Part shown: positions 24,618-33,539 of the stretch, piece after piece
Layout: every line of letters starts with the position of its first letter
Numbering within the stretch: position 1 is the first letter of the stretch
Program-made: the position numbers and the translations under genes
Notes under the pieces: model-generated
What the model saw: the letters and a program-made list of their open reading frames with translations, nothing else
Databases searched by the model: none
What the model was told of the DNA's origin: nothing
Source: Treponema sp.
GTDB taxonomy: Bacteria; Spirochaetota; Spirochaetia; Treponematales; Breznakiellaceae
Length of the DNA stretch: 48,700 bases
Assembly: GCA_031266775.1 (NCBI GenBank)
Contig: JAISAQ010000100.1
Location: 1-48,700 of the forward strand
Direction of reading: 5' to 3'

Positions 24618-25897
24618 TTTCTTACCCGCAGAATACACATGACAAGCCCGGCGGAAACGGCCAGTATGTTGGGCAGCCACATGGTCCAGAACGGCGAATA
24701 CCCCAGCCTGAGCCCCATGGTCTGCCCGCTCAGAAGCAGAATCCAGTACATAACCGAAATGATAAGGCCGAAAATAAACCCCACCGTCTGCCCGCTTTTT
24801 TTCGCCAGAAAACCCAGGGAAACAGAAAGGAACACAAAAGAAATGGCCCCAAAGGGAATGGAAAATTTTTTGTAGTATTCGAGCCGGTAGACAAGGAGGC
24901 CGCGGTCGTCCAGCGCCATTTTCGCCGATTCCTGTTCGCGGGACAGGGAAAGGGCAAGATTTTCCCGCCTGTTCCAGGCGGCGTTCCCCGGCCCCCCGCG
25001 AAGGCTTTCCTCAAGCGCCAGCGCCGCCGAAGTAATCCTCATGTTTCTTTCGTTGAGCCGTTCCTTTAAGGTCTCTTCCCTTGCGCGTATTTCCCGCCGC
25101 ACGTCGGTAGAGCTCATTTCCCGGGGGCCAATAACGGAAACCGCCTCTATAAGATCCTCCTGCGGAACCCAGTAACGGAGAAAACCGCTTGACGCGTAAT
25201 CATAATCACGGCGGGATACCTCCCTGGAAGACTGAACAAAGGCGTCCTCAAGTTCCAGGCTGAGCCCTTCTTTTCCCCCGTCCTTGAGTTCCGCCTCGGC
25301 GGCAAGGATCACCCGCCGTTCGCCGTCGCTTGTCCTGTCAAGGATAAGCACATTCCCCACCCTGGCGCCCGACACGTCCCCGGTGACAATCACCGTGTCT
25401 TTAAAACGCTTTACCGAATTGGCCTCCAGTTCCAGCGCCGGCGTGGAAATAAGGATGCGCCGGTACAGCCGGGTAAACTGAATGGTTCCCGCGGGAAGCA
25501 GCACGTCGTTGGCGACAAAGGAGATAAAGGAGATGATAAAACCCACCACAACGGCGGGCAGAAAGATGTTTCTGTAGGAAAGGCCCGAAGAAAGCATTAC
25601 CAGCACCTCGTTGTCGCTGGTGAGCCGCCCTATCGTCATAAGGGTTCCCACAAGGGACGCGAAGGGGGCGGCCATGGCGATAATCGAGGGAAGAGCGTAA
25701 AGGACAAGCAGGGCCACTTGTCCCAGAGGCACGCGCTTGGTGAGGATCTCCTGTGCCATAAGGAGCAGCTGGTTTACAAAAAAGATGAAAAAGAAAAAGA
25801 GAAAGGACACGAAAAAAGAGAACATGGTCTCCGATAGTATGTACCTGAAAATAATGGGGGAAAGGGAACGTGCGGGCGGGGCCGCGCTCTTTTCCAT
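24614..25897 (-). CDS. lptF: LptF/YjgP-type permease
   Basis: 427 residues, with the YjgP/YjgQ start IIFRYILSETMFSFFVSFLFF and helices to about residue 120, including LTSDNEVLVMLSSGLSYRNI, a family block (normally RLSADNELTVMRASGVS). A periplasmic domain spans about 150-330; it is longer than usual, with a charged helical insert (RREIRAREETLKERLNERN). Three closing helices follow (FGAISFVFLSVSLGFLAKKS, GFIFGLIISVMYWILLLSG). It would pair with the next gene as the LptFG channel that moves lipid A or another glycolipid to the periplasmic bridge. The 15 bases before it follow dut. Treponemes studied so far lack classical LPS, so the substrate is uncertain. Confidence 0.87.
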   Translation of the reverse strand: MEKSAAPPARSLSPIIFRYILSETMFSFFVSFLFFFFIFFVNQLLLMAQEILTKRVPLGQVALLVLYALPSIIAMAAPFASLVGTLMTIGRLTSDNEVLVMLSSGLSYRNIFLPAVVVGFIISFISFVANDVLLPAGTIQFTRLYRRILISTPALELEANSVKRFKDTVIVTGDVSGARVGNVLILDRTSDGERRVILAAEAELKDGGKEGLSLELEDAFVQSSREVSRRDYDYASSGFLRYWVPQEDLIEAVSVIGPREMSSTDVRREIRAREETLKERLNERNMRITSAALALEESLRGGPGNAAWNRRENLALSLSREQESAKMALDDRGLLVYRLEYYKKFSIPFGAISFVFLSVSLGFLAKKSGQTVGFIFGLIISVMYWILLLSGQTMGLRLGYSPFWTMWLPNILAVSAGLVMCILRVRK

Positions 25898-25912
25898 ACC
25901 GCGACACTTCCC

Positions 25913-26353
25913 CTACATTCCCGTTGAGCCGAAGCCAAGGGCGCCCCGCTCCGTTTCTTCAAGGCTTTCCGCCTCGGCAATACGAACGCGGCACACCGGA
26001 GAAACCACCATCTGGGCAATGCGGTCCCCGTTTTTTACCGTAAAAGGCTCGTTTCCAAGGTTCACAAGAAGAATTTCCAGCTCTCCCCGGTAATCGGCGT
26101 CTATGGTTCCCGGCGCGTTAAGCACCGTTACCCCGTGCCTCAGCGCCAGTCCCGATCGCGGGCGTATCTGCGCCTCAAAGCCGCGGGGAAGCTCCGGGAA
26201 AAGACCCGTGGGGATCTTCACCCTTCCCAAGGGAGGAATAAGCTCCTCTTCCCCGATGCGGGCCCTTAGATCCATTCCCGCCGCTCCCCCGCTTTCATAA
26301 CGGGGAAGGGACACGCCGGGATCTTTTCGCATGAATTTTACCACAGTCTCCAC
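25913..26353 (-). CDS. dut: deoxyuridine 5'-triphosphate nucleotidohydrolase
   Basis: 146 residues. All five dUTPase motifs are in order: [41 protein letters not shown] and the mobile C-terminal arm [10 protein letters not shown]. The trimeric enzyme hydrolyses dUTP to dUMP, keeping uracil out of DNA and feeding thymidylate synthesis. I chose the GTG at 26353 because GGGGGA stands four bases before it and the protein then begins VETVVKF, the family's usual opening. A TTG at 26380 is also in frame but has no binding site. It follows pnp by 35 bases in the long operon and precedes lptF by 15. Confidence 0.94.
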   Translation of the reverse strand: METVVKFMRKDPGVSLPRYESGGAAGMDLRARIGEEELIPPLGRVKIPTGLFPELPRGFEAQIRPRSGLALRHGVTVLNAPGTIDADYRGELEILLVNLGNEPFTVKNGDRIAQMVVSPVCRVRIAEAESLEETERGALGFGSTGM

Positions 26354-26388
26354 AAGGTCCCCCGGACGCCGCGGCTTCAAGGCCCGTA

Positions 26389-28581
26389 TCAGCGGCGGCC
26401 GCGATCCCTGAAACGGTCCCTGCCGCCGTTTCCCCGGCCTTGAGCGCCGCCGTACGAGCCCCCTTCGCCGTCAGACCGGCTTTCGGAAGCTCCGTCGGGA
26501 TCGATGGCGTCTATGTAGGAAAGGTTGAGCCTTCCCATCTTGTCAATTTCAAGAAGCTTGACCTGAATCTCCTGCCCTTCCCTGACCACGTCGGTAACGG
26601 AGTTAATGCGCTGGCGTGAAAGTTTTGAAATGTGGACAAGCCCTTCCTTGCCGGGAAGTATTTCCACAAAGGCGCCAAAGTCCATGATCCGCTTCACGAC
26701 TCCGTCGTACACGCGGCCCACTTCGGGATCGGAAACGATCCCCATAACGGCGGCCTTTGCCTCCTCGGCGTTTTTGGCGGTCTTGCCGTAAATGGTAACC
26801 GTTCCGTCGTTTTCAGTATTGATGGTCACCGAATACTGTTCGCAGATTGCCTTGATGTTCTTTCCCCCGGGGCCTATAAGGGCGCCTATTTTGTCTATTT
26901 CTATGCGGAGGGTGATGATCTTGGGGGCGAATTCGCTGATTTCGCTGCTGGGCCTGTTTATCGTCCCGTTCATGATGGAAAGAATGTGAAGCCTGCCCCG
27001 CTTTGCCTGATCCATGGCGTCCCGCATGATTTCGGGGCTCACGCCGGCTATCTTTATGTCCATCTGGAAACCGGTGATCCCGTCTTCCGTACCGGCTACC
27101 TTGAAATCCATGTCGCCCAGGTGATCTTCTTCACCCAGTATGTCCGAAAGGATCGCGTAACGGCCGCCTGAGCTTTCGGTAATGAGCCCCATAGCAATGC
27201 CGGCAACCGGCTTCTTCATGGGCACCCCGGCGTGGAGCATGGAGAGGGTTCCCCCGCAGACCGACGCCATTGACGAGGAGCCGTTCGATTCCATGATCTC
27301 CGAAACCACCCGTACCGTATAGGGGAAGTCTTCCTTGGAGGGAACCATGGCCTTTAGGGAACGGTGGGCAAGGTTTCCATGCCCTATTTCCCGCCTCCCG
27401 GTCCCCATGCGTCCCACTTCCCCCACCGAATAAGGAGGAAAATTGTAGTGAAGGATGAAATTCTCCCGCTTGTCGCCTTCTATATCGTCGTAGATCTGTT
27501 CGTCAAAAACCGTCCCCAGGGTGGTAACCGCGAGCGCCTGTGTCTCGCCCCGGGTAAAGAGGGCCGAACCGTGGGTACGGGGAAGAAGGCCCACTTCACA
27601 GGTGATGTTCCGTATATCCTCTGTTCCGCGGCCGTCAACCCGCCTTCCCTTTTCAAGGATGGAGGAACGGAGAATTTCGTACTGCATCTCTTCGAAAAGG
27701 GCGCCGAAGAGTTTTTTCTGGTTTTCATCTTCAATCTGCCCGGCGTACCGGGAGGCGATGCCGGCCTTTACCTCGGCGATACCGTCGTGGCGTTCGTGTT
27801 TGGTGGGAAGAAAACAGGCCTTTTCAAGCAGGGGGTAGGCGGCCTCCCGTATGGCGGCGGCGTTTTCAAGACTGTGCGGCGCCTCGGTAAGGGGAAGTTT
27901 TTTCTTTCCCGCAAGCTCCCGGAGCTTGTCCTGAAGGCCGCACAGTTCCTGTATTATCGCGGCGGCCTTTTCCAGCGCCTCCAGCATGAGATCCTCACCG
28001 GCTTCTTTGGCGCCCCCTTCCACCATGGTGATCCCGTCTTTCGTGCCCGCGACCACAATTTCGAGGGACGAACGTTCTATTTCGTCATAGGCGGGATTGA
28101 CGACAAGCTGGCCGTTCACCTGGCAGATACGCACGGCGGCGACAGGCCCGTTAAAGGGAATGCCGGAAATGTGAACCGCCGCGGAAGACGCGATAATCGC
28201 CAATATGTCGGGGGGATTGACCTGATCGGCCGACAGGGTGGTCGGCACCACCTGAATTTCCCGGCCGAAACTCTTTTCGAAAAGGGGCCGCATGGGCCGG
28301 TCTATGAGCCGGGAAACAAGAATTTCCTTGTCCTTGGGCCGTCCTTCCCGTTTGATAAACCCTCCGGGGATCTTTCCGGCGGCGTAGTATTTTTCATTGT
28401 AGTCAACCGTAAGGGGAACGTAATCAAGACCTTCCACCGCGTCCTGCGACGAACATACCGTGGCGATGACCGCCGAACCTGAGTACCGGGCGAAAACCGC
28501 GCCGCCCGCCTGCTTTGCCATTCTGCCGGTTTCAAGGATCAATTCCTTGCCGGCTATTGTGTAACTAACTTGTTGAACCAT
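26389..28581 (-). CDS. pnp: polyribonucleotide nucleotidyltransferase
   Basis: 730 residues, the normal size. Two RNase PH domains are visible: [20 protein letters not shown] and DRPMRPLF in the first, [15 protein letters not shown] and [14 protein letters not shown] in the second. The [14 protein letters not shown] block and IAMGLI follow. A KH domain ([14 protein letters not shown]) and an S1 domain ([20 protein letters not shown]) complete it. PNPase degrades RNA from the 3' end using phosphate and is part of the degradosome in many bacteria. The tail after about residue 700 is rich in Gly, Arg and Ser ([12 protein letters not shown]), an RGG-like RNA-binding tail. The start ATG 28581 has AAGGA at four to five bases. 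It follows rpsO, the common rpsO-pnp order. Confidence 0.97.
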   Translation of the reverse strand: MVQQVSYTIAGKELILETGRMAKQAGGAVFARYSGSAVIATVCSSQDAVEGLDYVPLTVDYNEKYYAAGKIPGGFIKREGRPKDKEILVSRLIDRPMRPLFEKSFGREIQVVPTTLSADQVNPPDILAIIASSAAVHISGIPFNGPVAAVRICQVNGQLVVNPAYDEIERSSLEIVVAGTKDGITMVEGGAKEAGEDLMLEALEKAAAIIQELCGLQDKLRELAGKKKLPLTEAPHSLENAAAIREAAYPLLEKACFLPTKHERHDGIAEVKAGIASRYAGQIEDENQKKLFGALFEEMQYEILRSSILEKGRRVDGRGTEDIRNITCEVGLLPRTHGSALFTRGETQALAVTTLGTVFDEQIYDDIEGDKRENFILHYNFPPYSVGEVGRMGTGRREIGHGNLAHRSLKAMVPSKEDFPYTVRVVSEIMESNGSSSMASVCGGTLSMLHAGVPMKKPVAGIAMGLITESSGGRYAILSDILGEEDHLGDMDFKVAGTEDGITGFQMDIKIAGVSPEIMRDAMDQAKRGRLHILSIMNGTINRPSSEISEFAPKIITLRIEIDKIGALIGPGGKNIKAICEQYSVTINTENDGTVTIYGKTAKNAEEAKAAVMGIVSDPEVGRVYDGVVKRIMDFGAFVEILPGKEGLVHISKLSRQRINSVTDVVREGQEIQVKLLEIDKMGRLNLSYIDAIDPDGASESRSDGEGGSYGGAQGRGNGGRDRFRDRGRR

Positions 28582-28611
28582 TTTTTCCTTGTGGTTAATT
28601 GTGTTAGACCC

Positions 28612-28881
28612 TTACTTGCGGAGGCCTAATTCCTGAATGATGGAACGGTATTTTTCAAGGTTGGCGCGCTGAATGTACTTCAGCATGCGCCGCCGCTTGC
28701 CGACCAGGATTAAAAGGCCCCGCTGGCTTGATTTATCCTTCCTGAACTGTTTGCAGTGCTCCGTAAGCTGATTGATACGCTTGGTGAGCAGGGCAATCTG
28801 GACCTCCGACGCGCCTGAGTCTTTTTCATTTTTTCCGAATTTGAGTACCGTCGAAGTCACTTCTTCCTTGCTTAATGCCAT
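28612..28881 (-). CDS. rpsO: 30S ribosomal protein S15
   Basis: 89 residues from ATG 28881, exactly the family size, with AGGAGTG eight bases upstream; a longer upstream frame overlaps ribF and is not coding. Blocks: SGASEVQIALLTKRINQLTEHC, KDKSSQRGLLILVGKRRRMLKY, and the end IIQELGLRK. S15 binds the three-way junction of 16S rRNA early in 30S assembly. In other bacteria it represses its own mRNA at the leader; the 13 bases between ribF and its start plus the ribF tail would have to hold any such site, which I could not identify. Confidence 0.97.
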   Translation of the reverse strand: MALSKEEVTSTVLKFGKNEKDSGASEVQIALLTKRINQLTEHCKQFRKDKSSQRGLLILVGKRRRMLKYIQRANLEKYRSIIQELGLRK

Positions 28882-28894
28882 ATATATTACACTC

Positions 28895-29719
28895 CTATAT
28901 AAACAGCAGCCTTTCAATAATTTCCCCGCTTTCTTCTTCCCGGGGAAAGGAAATAACGATCCTTCCGTTTTCAACGGAAACCGCCGCCTCAGCGCCCCCG
29001 CCGCCTTCCGCCGTAAAAACCAGCGCCCGCCGGGAACCCGGGGGAGGCGTTATTCCCCGGAAAGCGCGGAGGTCAACAATCCTCCGTCCGCCCTCGGTAT
29101 ACGAAGGAAGGCCGGAAAGATCGAGCCCAAAGGGCCTGCCCAAAAGCAGCGCGGCGCTTCCAAGATCACCTGAAGCCACAGCGTCCCTGATCCTGCTTGA
29201 ACTTACCGGATGCCGGCCTTCCATTACGGGCCGGATAATCTCCGTCCTGATGCCCGCTTTTTTCGTCATGCTCCGCAGCGCGGCGGCGCCGGTATCCAAG
29301 TGGCGGCCGCAGCGGAAATTCGCCCCCACGGCCAAAAAAGCCAGATCGCGCCGGTTTTCAAGGAGACCGATAAAATCCCTTCCCTGCATTTTACTGAAAT
29401 TTTCCGAAAAGTCAATGAGTACCGTCACGGATACGCCGCATTCCCCGAAAACGGAGAGCTTCTGCCGCAGACTGTACAGATCGCCCTTAAAAGAAGACGG
29501 ATTAAGGACAGATTTGGGATTTTCCCTGAACGTGATGACGACAGGGATTCCAAGGGCGCGGATCCGTTCGATAAGGGCCAGATGGCCGCGGTGCACTCCG
29601 TCAAAAACCCCGATGGCCGCCGCGAGCTTTCCGCCGGCATCCGGCCCGAAAGGCAGGTTCCGCGCGGAAAAAGGAGGGGCGTCTTTGCGTATAAAATCCT
29701 CCCATTCAACAATACACAT
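28895..29719 (-). CDS. ribF: RibF-like FAD synthetase, riboflavin kinase half not recognisable
   Basis: 274 residues from ATG 29719, chosen because GGAAG precedes it by seven bases; it overlaps truB by 14. The N-terminal half is a clear adenylyltransferase domain: AIGVFDGVHRGHLALIERI with the HxGH-type nucleotide site, VVITFRENP, the LAFLAVGANFRCGRHLD block and HPVSSSRIRDAVASG. That half converts FMN to FAD. The last about 80 residues should be riboflavin kinase, but the kinase signature (a G-x-x-x-G-R-x-x-G-x-P-T-A-N run) is absent; there is LLGRPFGLDLSGLPSYTEG instead and a Gly/Ala-rich end. The protein may have lost kinase activity or changed it. It sits between truB and rpsO, the usual place. 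Confidence 0.85.
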   Translation of the reverse strand: MCIVEWEDFIRKDAPPFSARNLPFGPDAGGKLAAAIGVFDGVHRGHLALIERIRALGIPVVITFRENPKSVLNPSSFKGDLYSLRQKLSVFGECGVSVTVLIDFSENFSKMQGRDFIGLLENRRDLAFLAVGANFRCGRHLDTGAAALRSMTKKAGIRTEIIRPVMEGRHPVSSSRIRDAVASGDLGSAALLLGRPFGLDLSGLPSYTEGGRRIVDLRAFRGITPPPGSRRALVFTAEGGGGAEAAVSVENGRIVISFPREEESGEIIERLLFI

Positions 29720-30551
29720 AACCGTACTTCCAGCTTCCGTCCCTTTTTTCAACCATTGCTATAAAAGAACCGCCGGAAAAAACCGCGGCGGAATCCCCCG
29801 TTCCATGCGGCGCCGCGCCTTCCAGTATGGGCCCAAGCGGCCGGCCGTGTATTATTTTTTGTACATCATGAGAATCAATCTCAAACCATGGAAGGCCGAG
29901 GGCTTCGATAACGGATAGATCTATGGGCATAAGGGGCCCTCCGGCGTCCTCGAGGCGGAAGCCCGCGACGCGCGTCCGTGTCAAGGCGGCAAGGTGGCCG
30001 CGGGAACCTGATGCAAGGGCAAGGTCCCGGGCCAGGGAACGGACATAGGTCCCGCTTGAACAGGAAAGCCGTATCCCGGCAAGCGGCGGCTCCCAAAAGG
30101 CAAGTTCCAGGCTGTAGACGGAAACAGGACGCCGTTTCATTTCAGGGGCCTTTCCCGCCCTGGCAAGTTCCGACGCGCGTTTTCCCCCGATGTGAACGGC
30201 CGAATAGACGGGCGGGGTCTGCAGTATGTCGCCCGTAAAAAGGGGAAGGGCTTTTTCAAGGGCGTCAAGGGAAGGAATCTCCGCGCGGTAAACCGGGACA
30301 CCTTCGGGATCAAGAGTATCGGTTTCAACGCCGAACCGCACTGTTCCTTCGTACTCCTTGCAGCAGCGTGAAAACCACGGGGCCAGTCTTGCCGCCCTTC
30401 CTGCAAGGATCAAAAGAAGGCCGCCCGCGAATTTATCAAGGGTTCCCGTATGCCCGGCTTTTTCCGTCATGAGGCTCCGCTTGACTTCGCCCAGCGCCGC
30501 GAAGGACGTTATTCCGGGCCTCTTGTCAAGCAGCAGAAGTCCCTGCGTCAT
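29706..30551 (-). CDS. truB: tRNA pseudouridine-55 synthase
   Basis: 281 residues. It begins GLLLLDKRPGITSF and has the catalytic-aspartate motif AGHTGTLDKFAGGLLLILAG; most family members have PxA where this has KFA. Other blocks: KEYEGTVRFGVETDTLD, QTPPVYSAVHIGGKRASELA, and SCSSGTYVRSLARDLA. It isomerises U55 in the T-loop of tRNAs. The C-terminal PUA-like part is short. Its ATG overlaps the rbfA TGA (ATGA). The rbfA-truB-ribF-rpsO order is the usual bacterial one. Confidence 0.96.
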   Translation of the reverse strand: MTQGLLLLDKRPGITSFAALGEVKRSLMTEKAGHTGTLDKFAGGLLLILAGRAARLAPWFSRCCKEYEGTVRFGVETDTLDPEGVPVYRAEIPSLDALEKALPLFTGDILQTPPVYSAVHIGGKRASELARAGKAPEMKRRPVSVYSLELAFWEPPLAGIRLSCSSGTYVRSLARDLALASGSRGHLAALTRTRVAGFRLEDAGGPLMPIDLSVIEALGLPWFEIDSHDVQKIIHGRPLGPILEGAAPHGTGDSAAVFSGGSFIAMVEKRDGSWKYGYVYC

Positions 30552-30934
30552 GCATCCGGGCCGCCGGCCGGGGGCGGGGGATCTCCGGCTTTTCCGGAAG
30601 AAAGGGCCTCAATCTTCTTTACAATATCGAAACCTTCGCTTATGCCCCTGTCTTCATGGAAACGGAGGCGGGGCGTTTTACGGAGCTTTAGATTAAGGGA
30701 AGACTGAATAAATCCGGCCGCCGAATTAAGGCCCGCCGTTCCCTGTTTTCTTCCCGCGCTGCCTTCGATATTGGACACGTACACATCCGCAAAGGAAAGA
30801 TCGCCCGACACTTCCACCCTTGTAACGGAAAGAAAGGAATTTACCCGGGGATCCTTTATTCTTCCTTCCATGATAAGGGCGCTTATCTTTTCCTGTATAA
30901 GATGCCCTATACGCTCCGTCCTGTATTCCGCCAC
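30548..30934 (-). CDS. rbfA: ribosome-binding factor A
   Basis: 128 residues. It begins EYRTERIGHLIQEKISALIM and has the block VTRVEVSGDLSFADVYVS (KH-like fold), LRKTPRLRFHEDRGISEG, matching the family's LRYTPELRFxxD end. RbfA helps mature the 5' end of 16S rRNA, working on the free 30S subunit. The C-terminal end is Pro/Gly-rich. The stop is followed by truB with an ATGA overlap, and the start lies two bases after infB, so its translation depends on ribosomes finishing infB. Confidence 0.95.
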   Translation of the reverse strand: MAEYRTERIGHLIQEKISALIMEGRIKDPRVNSFLSVTRVEVSGDLSFADVYVSNIEGSAGRKQGTAGLNSAAGFIQSSLNLKLRKTPRLRFHEDRGISEGFDIVKKIEALSSGKAGDPPPPAGGPDA

Positions 30935-30936
30935 GC

Positions 30937-33510
30937 CTAACTGAGCTTCCTTGCCACTTCGATGATTTCGAACACTTCGAACTGATCGTTCACCAGTATG
31001 TCTTCAAATTTTTCAAGTCCTATGCCGCATTCAAAGCCCGCGGCCACTTCCCGGGCATCGTCCTTGAAGCGTTTTAGCGAAGAGATTTTTCCGGTGTGTA
31101 TGACTATACCGTCACGGATAAGGTTGACGCTGGCGGTCCGCTTTACGTTTCCGGTAAGCACATAACACCCGGCTATGGTTCCGATTTTGGGAACCTTGAA
31201 GGTGTTCCGTACTTCCACGGTGGCGATAACTTCTTCCCTGGTGTCGGGCTTGAGCATGCCTTCCATTGCCTGCTGTATCTCCTCGACCGCCCGGTAGATC
31301 ACGTTGTACTTTCTGATGTCAACCTTTTCCTGTTCGGCAAGTATCTTTGCCCGGGGAACGGGCCTGACGTTAAACCCTATGATGATGGCGTTGGACGCCG
31401 AGGCAAGGTCAACGTCGCCTTCGTTGATGGCGCCGGGAAGCGCCTGAATGACGTTGAGCCTTACTTCCTTGGTAGACAGTTTTTCAAGGCTGGAACGAAG
31501 GGCTTCCGCGGACCCCTGAACATCGGCCTTGATGATCACCTTTAATTCCTGAATCGCCCCGTCGCTTATCGTATCGTAGAGGTTGTCGAGGGTGATCTTC
31601 CTGACGTTTTTTGAGTCCTCAAAACGTTTGAGTTCCTTCCGTTTGCCGGAGTAACCGCGGGCCACTTTTTCATCCTCAACAACCTGGAGGGGATCTCCGG
31701 CGTTGGGAACGCCCTCGAAGCCCAGAATTTCCACAGGCATTGAAGGGAAGGCTTTTTCCAGCCTTTCCCCCTTGTCGTTGAAAATGGCCCGCACCTTGCC
31801 GGGCCAGATACCCGCGACAAAAGAATCGCCCACGCTGAGGGTTCCCTTTTCCACCAGAACCGTGGACACTATGCCCCGGCCGTGATCGACGCGTGATTCA
31901 AGTATCTTTCCTTCGGCGGAACGGTTGAAGTTGGCCTTGAGTTCGAGGAGTTCCGCTTCCAGCAATATGGTTTCCACCAGTTTGTCTATACCCTTCTTTT
32001 GCAGGGCCGAAATTTCGACAAACATGGTCTGCCCGCCCCAGTCTTCGGGTATGAGCCCCAATTCCGAAAGCTGGCTTTTTACGCGGTCCGGGTTCGCCTC
32101 GGGTTTGTCTATCTTGTTTACCGCGACAATGATGCGGACCCCCGCTTCCTTCGCGTGGTTGATGGCCTCCACCGTCTGGGGCATGACCCCGTCGTCGGCG
32201 GCAACCACAAGGACGACGATATCCGTAACCTGGGCTCCCCGCGCCCTCATGTGGGAAAAGGCCTCATGGCCTGGCGTGTCAAGGAAGGTAATGCGGCCTT
32301 TGGGGGTGTCCACCATATAGGCGCCTATGTGCTGGGTAATGCCGCCGAATTCGCCCGACACAACATCGGCGCTGCGTATGGCATCAAGCAGTTTGGTCTT
32401 GCCGTGATCCACATGCCCCATAACGGTAACCACAGGCGGGCGCGGGAGCATTTCGGCGCCCTCGTCACCGCCTGTTTCTATGACGGTTTCATCGTAGAGG
32501 CTTATGATCTTGACCTTGGCGCCGAATTCATCGGCGAGAATTAACGCGGTGTCGCGGTCTATCTGCTGATTGATGCTGACCATCATTCCCATGCTCATCA
32601 GCTTATGGATAAGATCGGCGGCCTTGAGGTTCATCTTCTTGGCAAGTTCAGAAACGGAGATGATTTCCATTATTTCGATGGTCTTGGGTACGGGATTGGC
32701 TACCTGGGTGATCTTCTTCTTGGTCTGAAGGAGTTTTTCCTCCATTTCAAGTTCTTTTTCCTTGCGGTTATAGACAGGTTTTTTTGCCTTGAAGGATCGT
32801 TTAACAGGCCCCTTGTTTTCACCAAGTGCCGGAGTCTGCGGCGCCTGGCCGCGCGGGCCGCCGGGTGCCGGGCGGCCGCCGGGTGCGGGACGGCCGCCCG
32901 GACGGGGACCCCCGAAACCAGGGCCGCGGGCCCCTCCTCCCTGGAAGGGCCGCGGGCCTTCAGGCCGCTGTCCTGTTCTGCCGCCGCCGGGCCTTGGCGC
33001 CGCACCGCGTCCTGTAAAGGCCGGCCTCGGCTCGCGGGGAGGCGCCTTGCCGACGAGCCTTCCCCCTACCCTGCCCGCCGCCGCCGCGGGACGCTGGGTA
33101 AACGGAAAAGTGGCGACGCGTCCGCCCGGTTTCGCGGGGCTTCCGTTTTCCCTGCCGCCGTTCCGCCCGGCCACGGGGGGAACGCCCGCCGGAACACCGG
33201 ACGGGGCGGGCGCCGGATCTCCGGGGGGAACGCCGCTTCCCTTTTCCTGATCGCCTTTTCCCTGTCCTTCGTTTTTCGAGACGACAACTTTGGACTGAGG
33301 CCTTTTTACCGTTGTTCCCTGACCCGCGGGGACAATTCCGCCGGGGGCGGCCGCGGGAGGTCCCGGTTTCTTTTTAAGAACGACCACCTTCCGGCGTTCC
33401 CCGTGTTCCGAAGCCCCGGCCTTGCTTCCCTCGGAAACTTCATGATCGCTTTGGATACGCTTGATGAGTTCCGCCTTTGGTTTTTGGGTACTTTCTAAAT
33501 CCTCAGCCAT
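30937..33510 (-). CDS. infB: translation initiation factor IF-2
   Basis: 857 residues. A long, basic, low-complexity N-terminal part rich in Gly, Pro, Arg and Ala (GGRPAPGGRPAPGGPRGQ repeats near 205-225) precedes the IF2_N block (ISVSELAKKMNLKAADLI, about 282-299). The G domain has G1 GHVDHGKT (about 364-371), G3 DTPGHEAF and G4 NKIDKP, then the domain II and IV beta barrels to the end. IF-2 brings fMet-tRNA to the 30S subunit and promotes subunit joining with GTP. ATG 33510 has AGGTGG upstream. Lies 29 bases after nusA. The N-terminal repeats vary greatly between species. Confidence 0.97.
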   Translation of the reverse strand: MAEDLESTQKPKAELIKRIQSDHEVSEGSKAGASEHGERRKVVVLKKKPGPPAAAPGGIVPAGQGTTVKRPQSKVVVSKNEGQGKGDQEKGSGVPPGDPAPAPSGVPAGVPPVAGRNGGRENGSPAKPGGRVATFPFTQRPAAAAGRVGGRLVGKAPPREPRPAFTGRGAAPRPGGGRTGQRPEGPRPFQGGGARGPGFGGPRPGGRPAPGGRPAPGGPRGQAPQTPALGENKGPVKRSFKAKKPVYNRKEKELEMEEKLLQTKKKITQVANPVPKTIEIMEIISVSELAKKMNLKAADLIHKLMSMGMMVSINQQIDRDTALILADEFGAKVKIISLYDETVIETGGDEGAEMLPRPPVVTVMGHVDHGKTKLLDAIRSADVVSGEFGGITQHIGAYMVDTPKGRITFLDTPGHEAFSHMRARGAQVTDIVVLVVAADDGVMPQTVEAINHAKEAGVRIIVAVNKIDKPEANPDRVKSQLSELGLIPEDWGGQTMFVEISALQKKGIDKLVETILLEAELLELKANFNRSAEGKILESRVDHGRGIVSTVLVEKGTLSVGDSFVAGIWPGKVRAIFNDKGERLEKAFPSMPVEILGFEGVPNAGDPLQVVEDEKVARGYSGKRKELKRFEDSKNVRKITLDNLYDTISDGAIQELKVIIKADVQGSAEALRSSLEKLSTKEVRLNVIQALPGAINEGDVDLASASNAIIIGFNVRPVPRAKILAEQEKVDIRKYNVIYRAVEEIQQAMEGMLKPDTREEVIATVEVRNTFKVPKIGTIAGCYVLTGNVKRTASVNLIRDGIVIHTGKISSLKRFKDDAREVAAGFECGIGLEKFEDILVNDQFEVFEIIEVARKLS

Positions 33511-33539
33511 GTTCCACCTTTTATCCGCTTACGGGTCCT

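Noticed and set aside
27364-28482. Long open frame on the plus strand opposite pnp
   Set aside because: Same reason: antisense to a conserved gene, no start signal, Gly/His-rich without any domain.
32780-33250. Pro/Gly/Arg-rich plus-strand frame opposite infB
   Set aside because: It mirrors the low-complexity N-terminal part of IF-2 and has no independent support.
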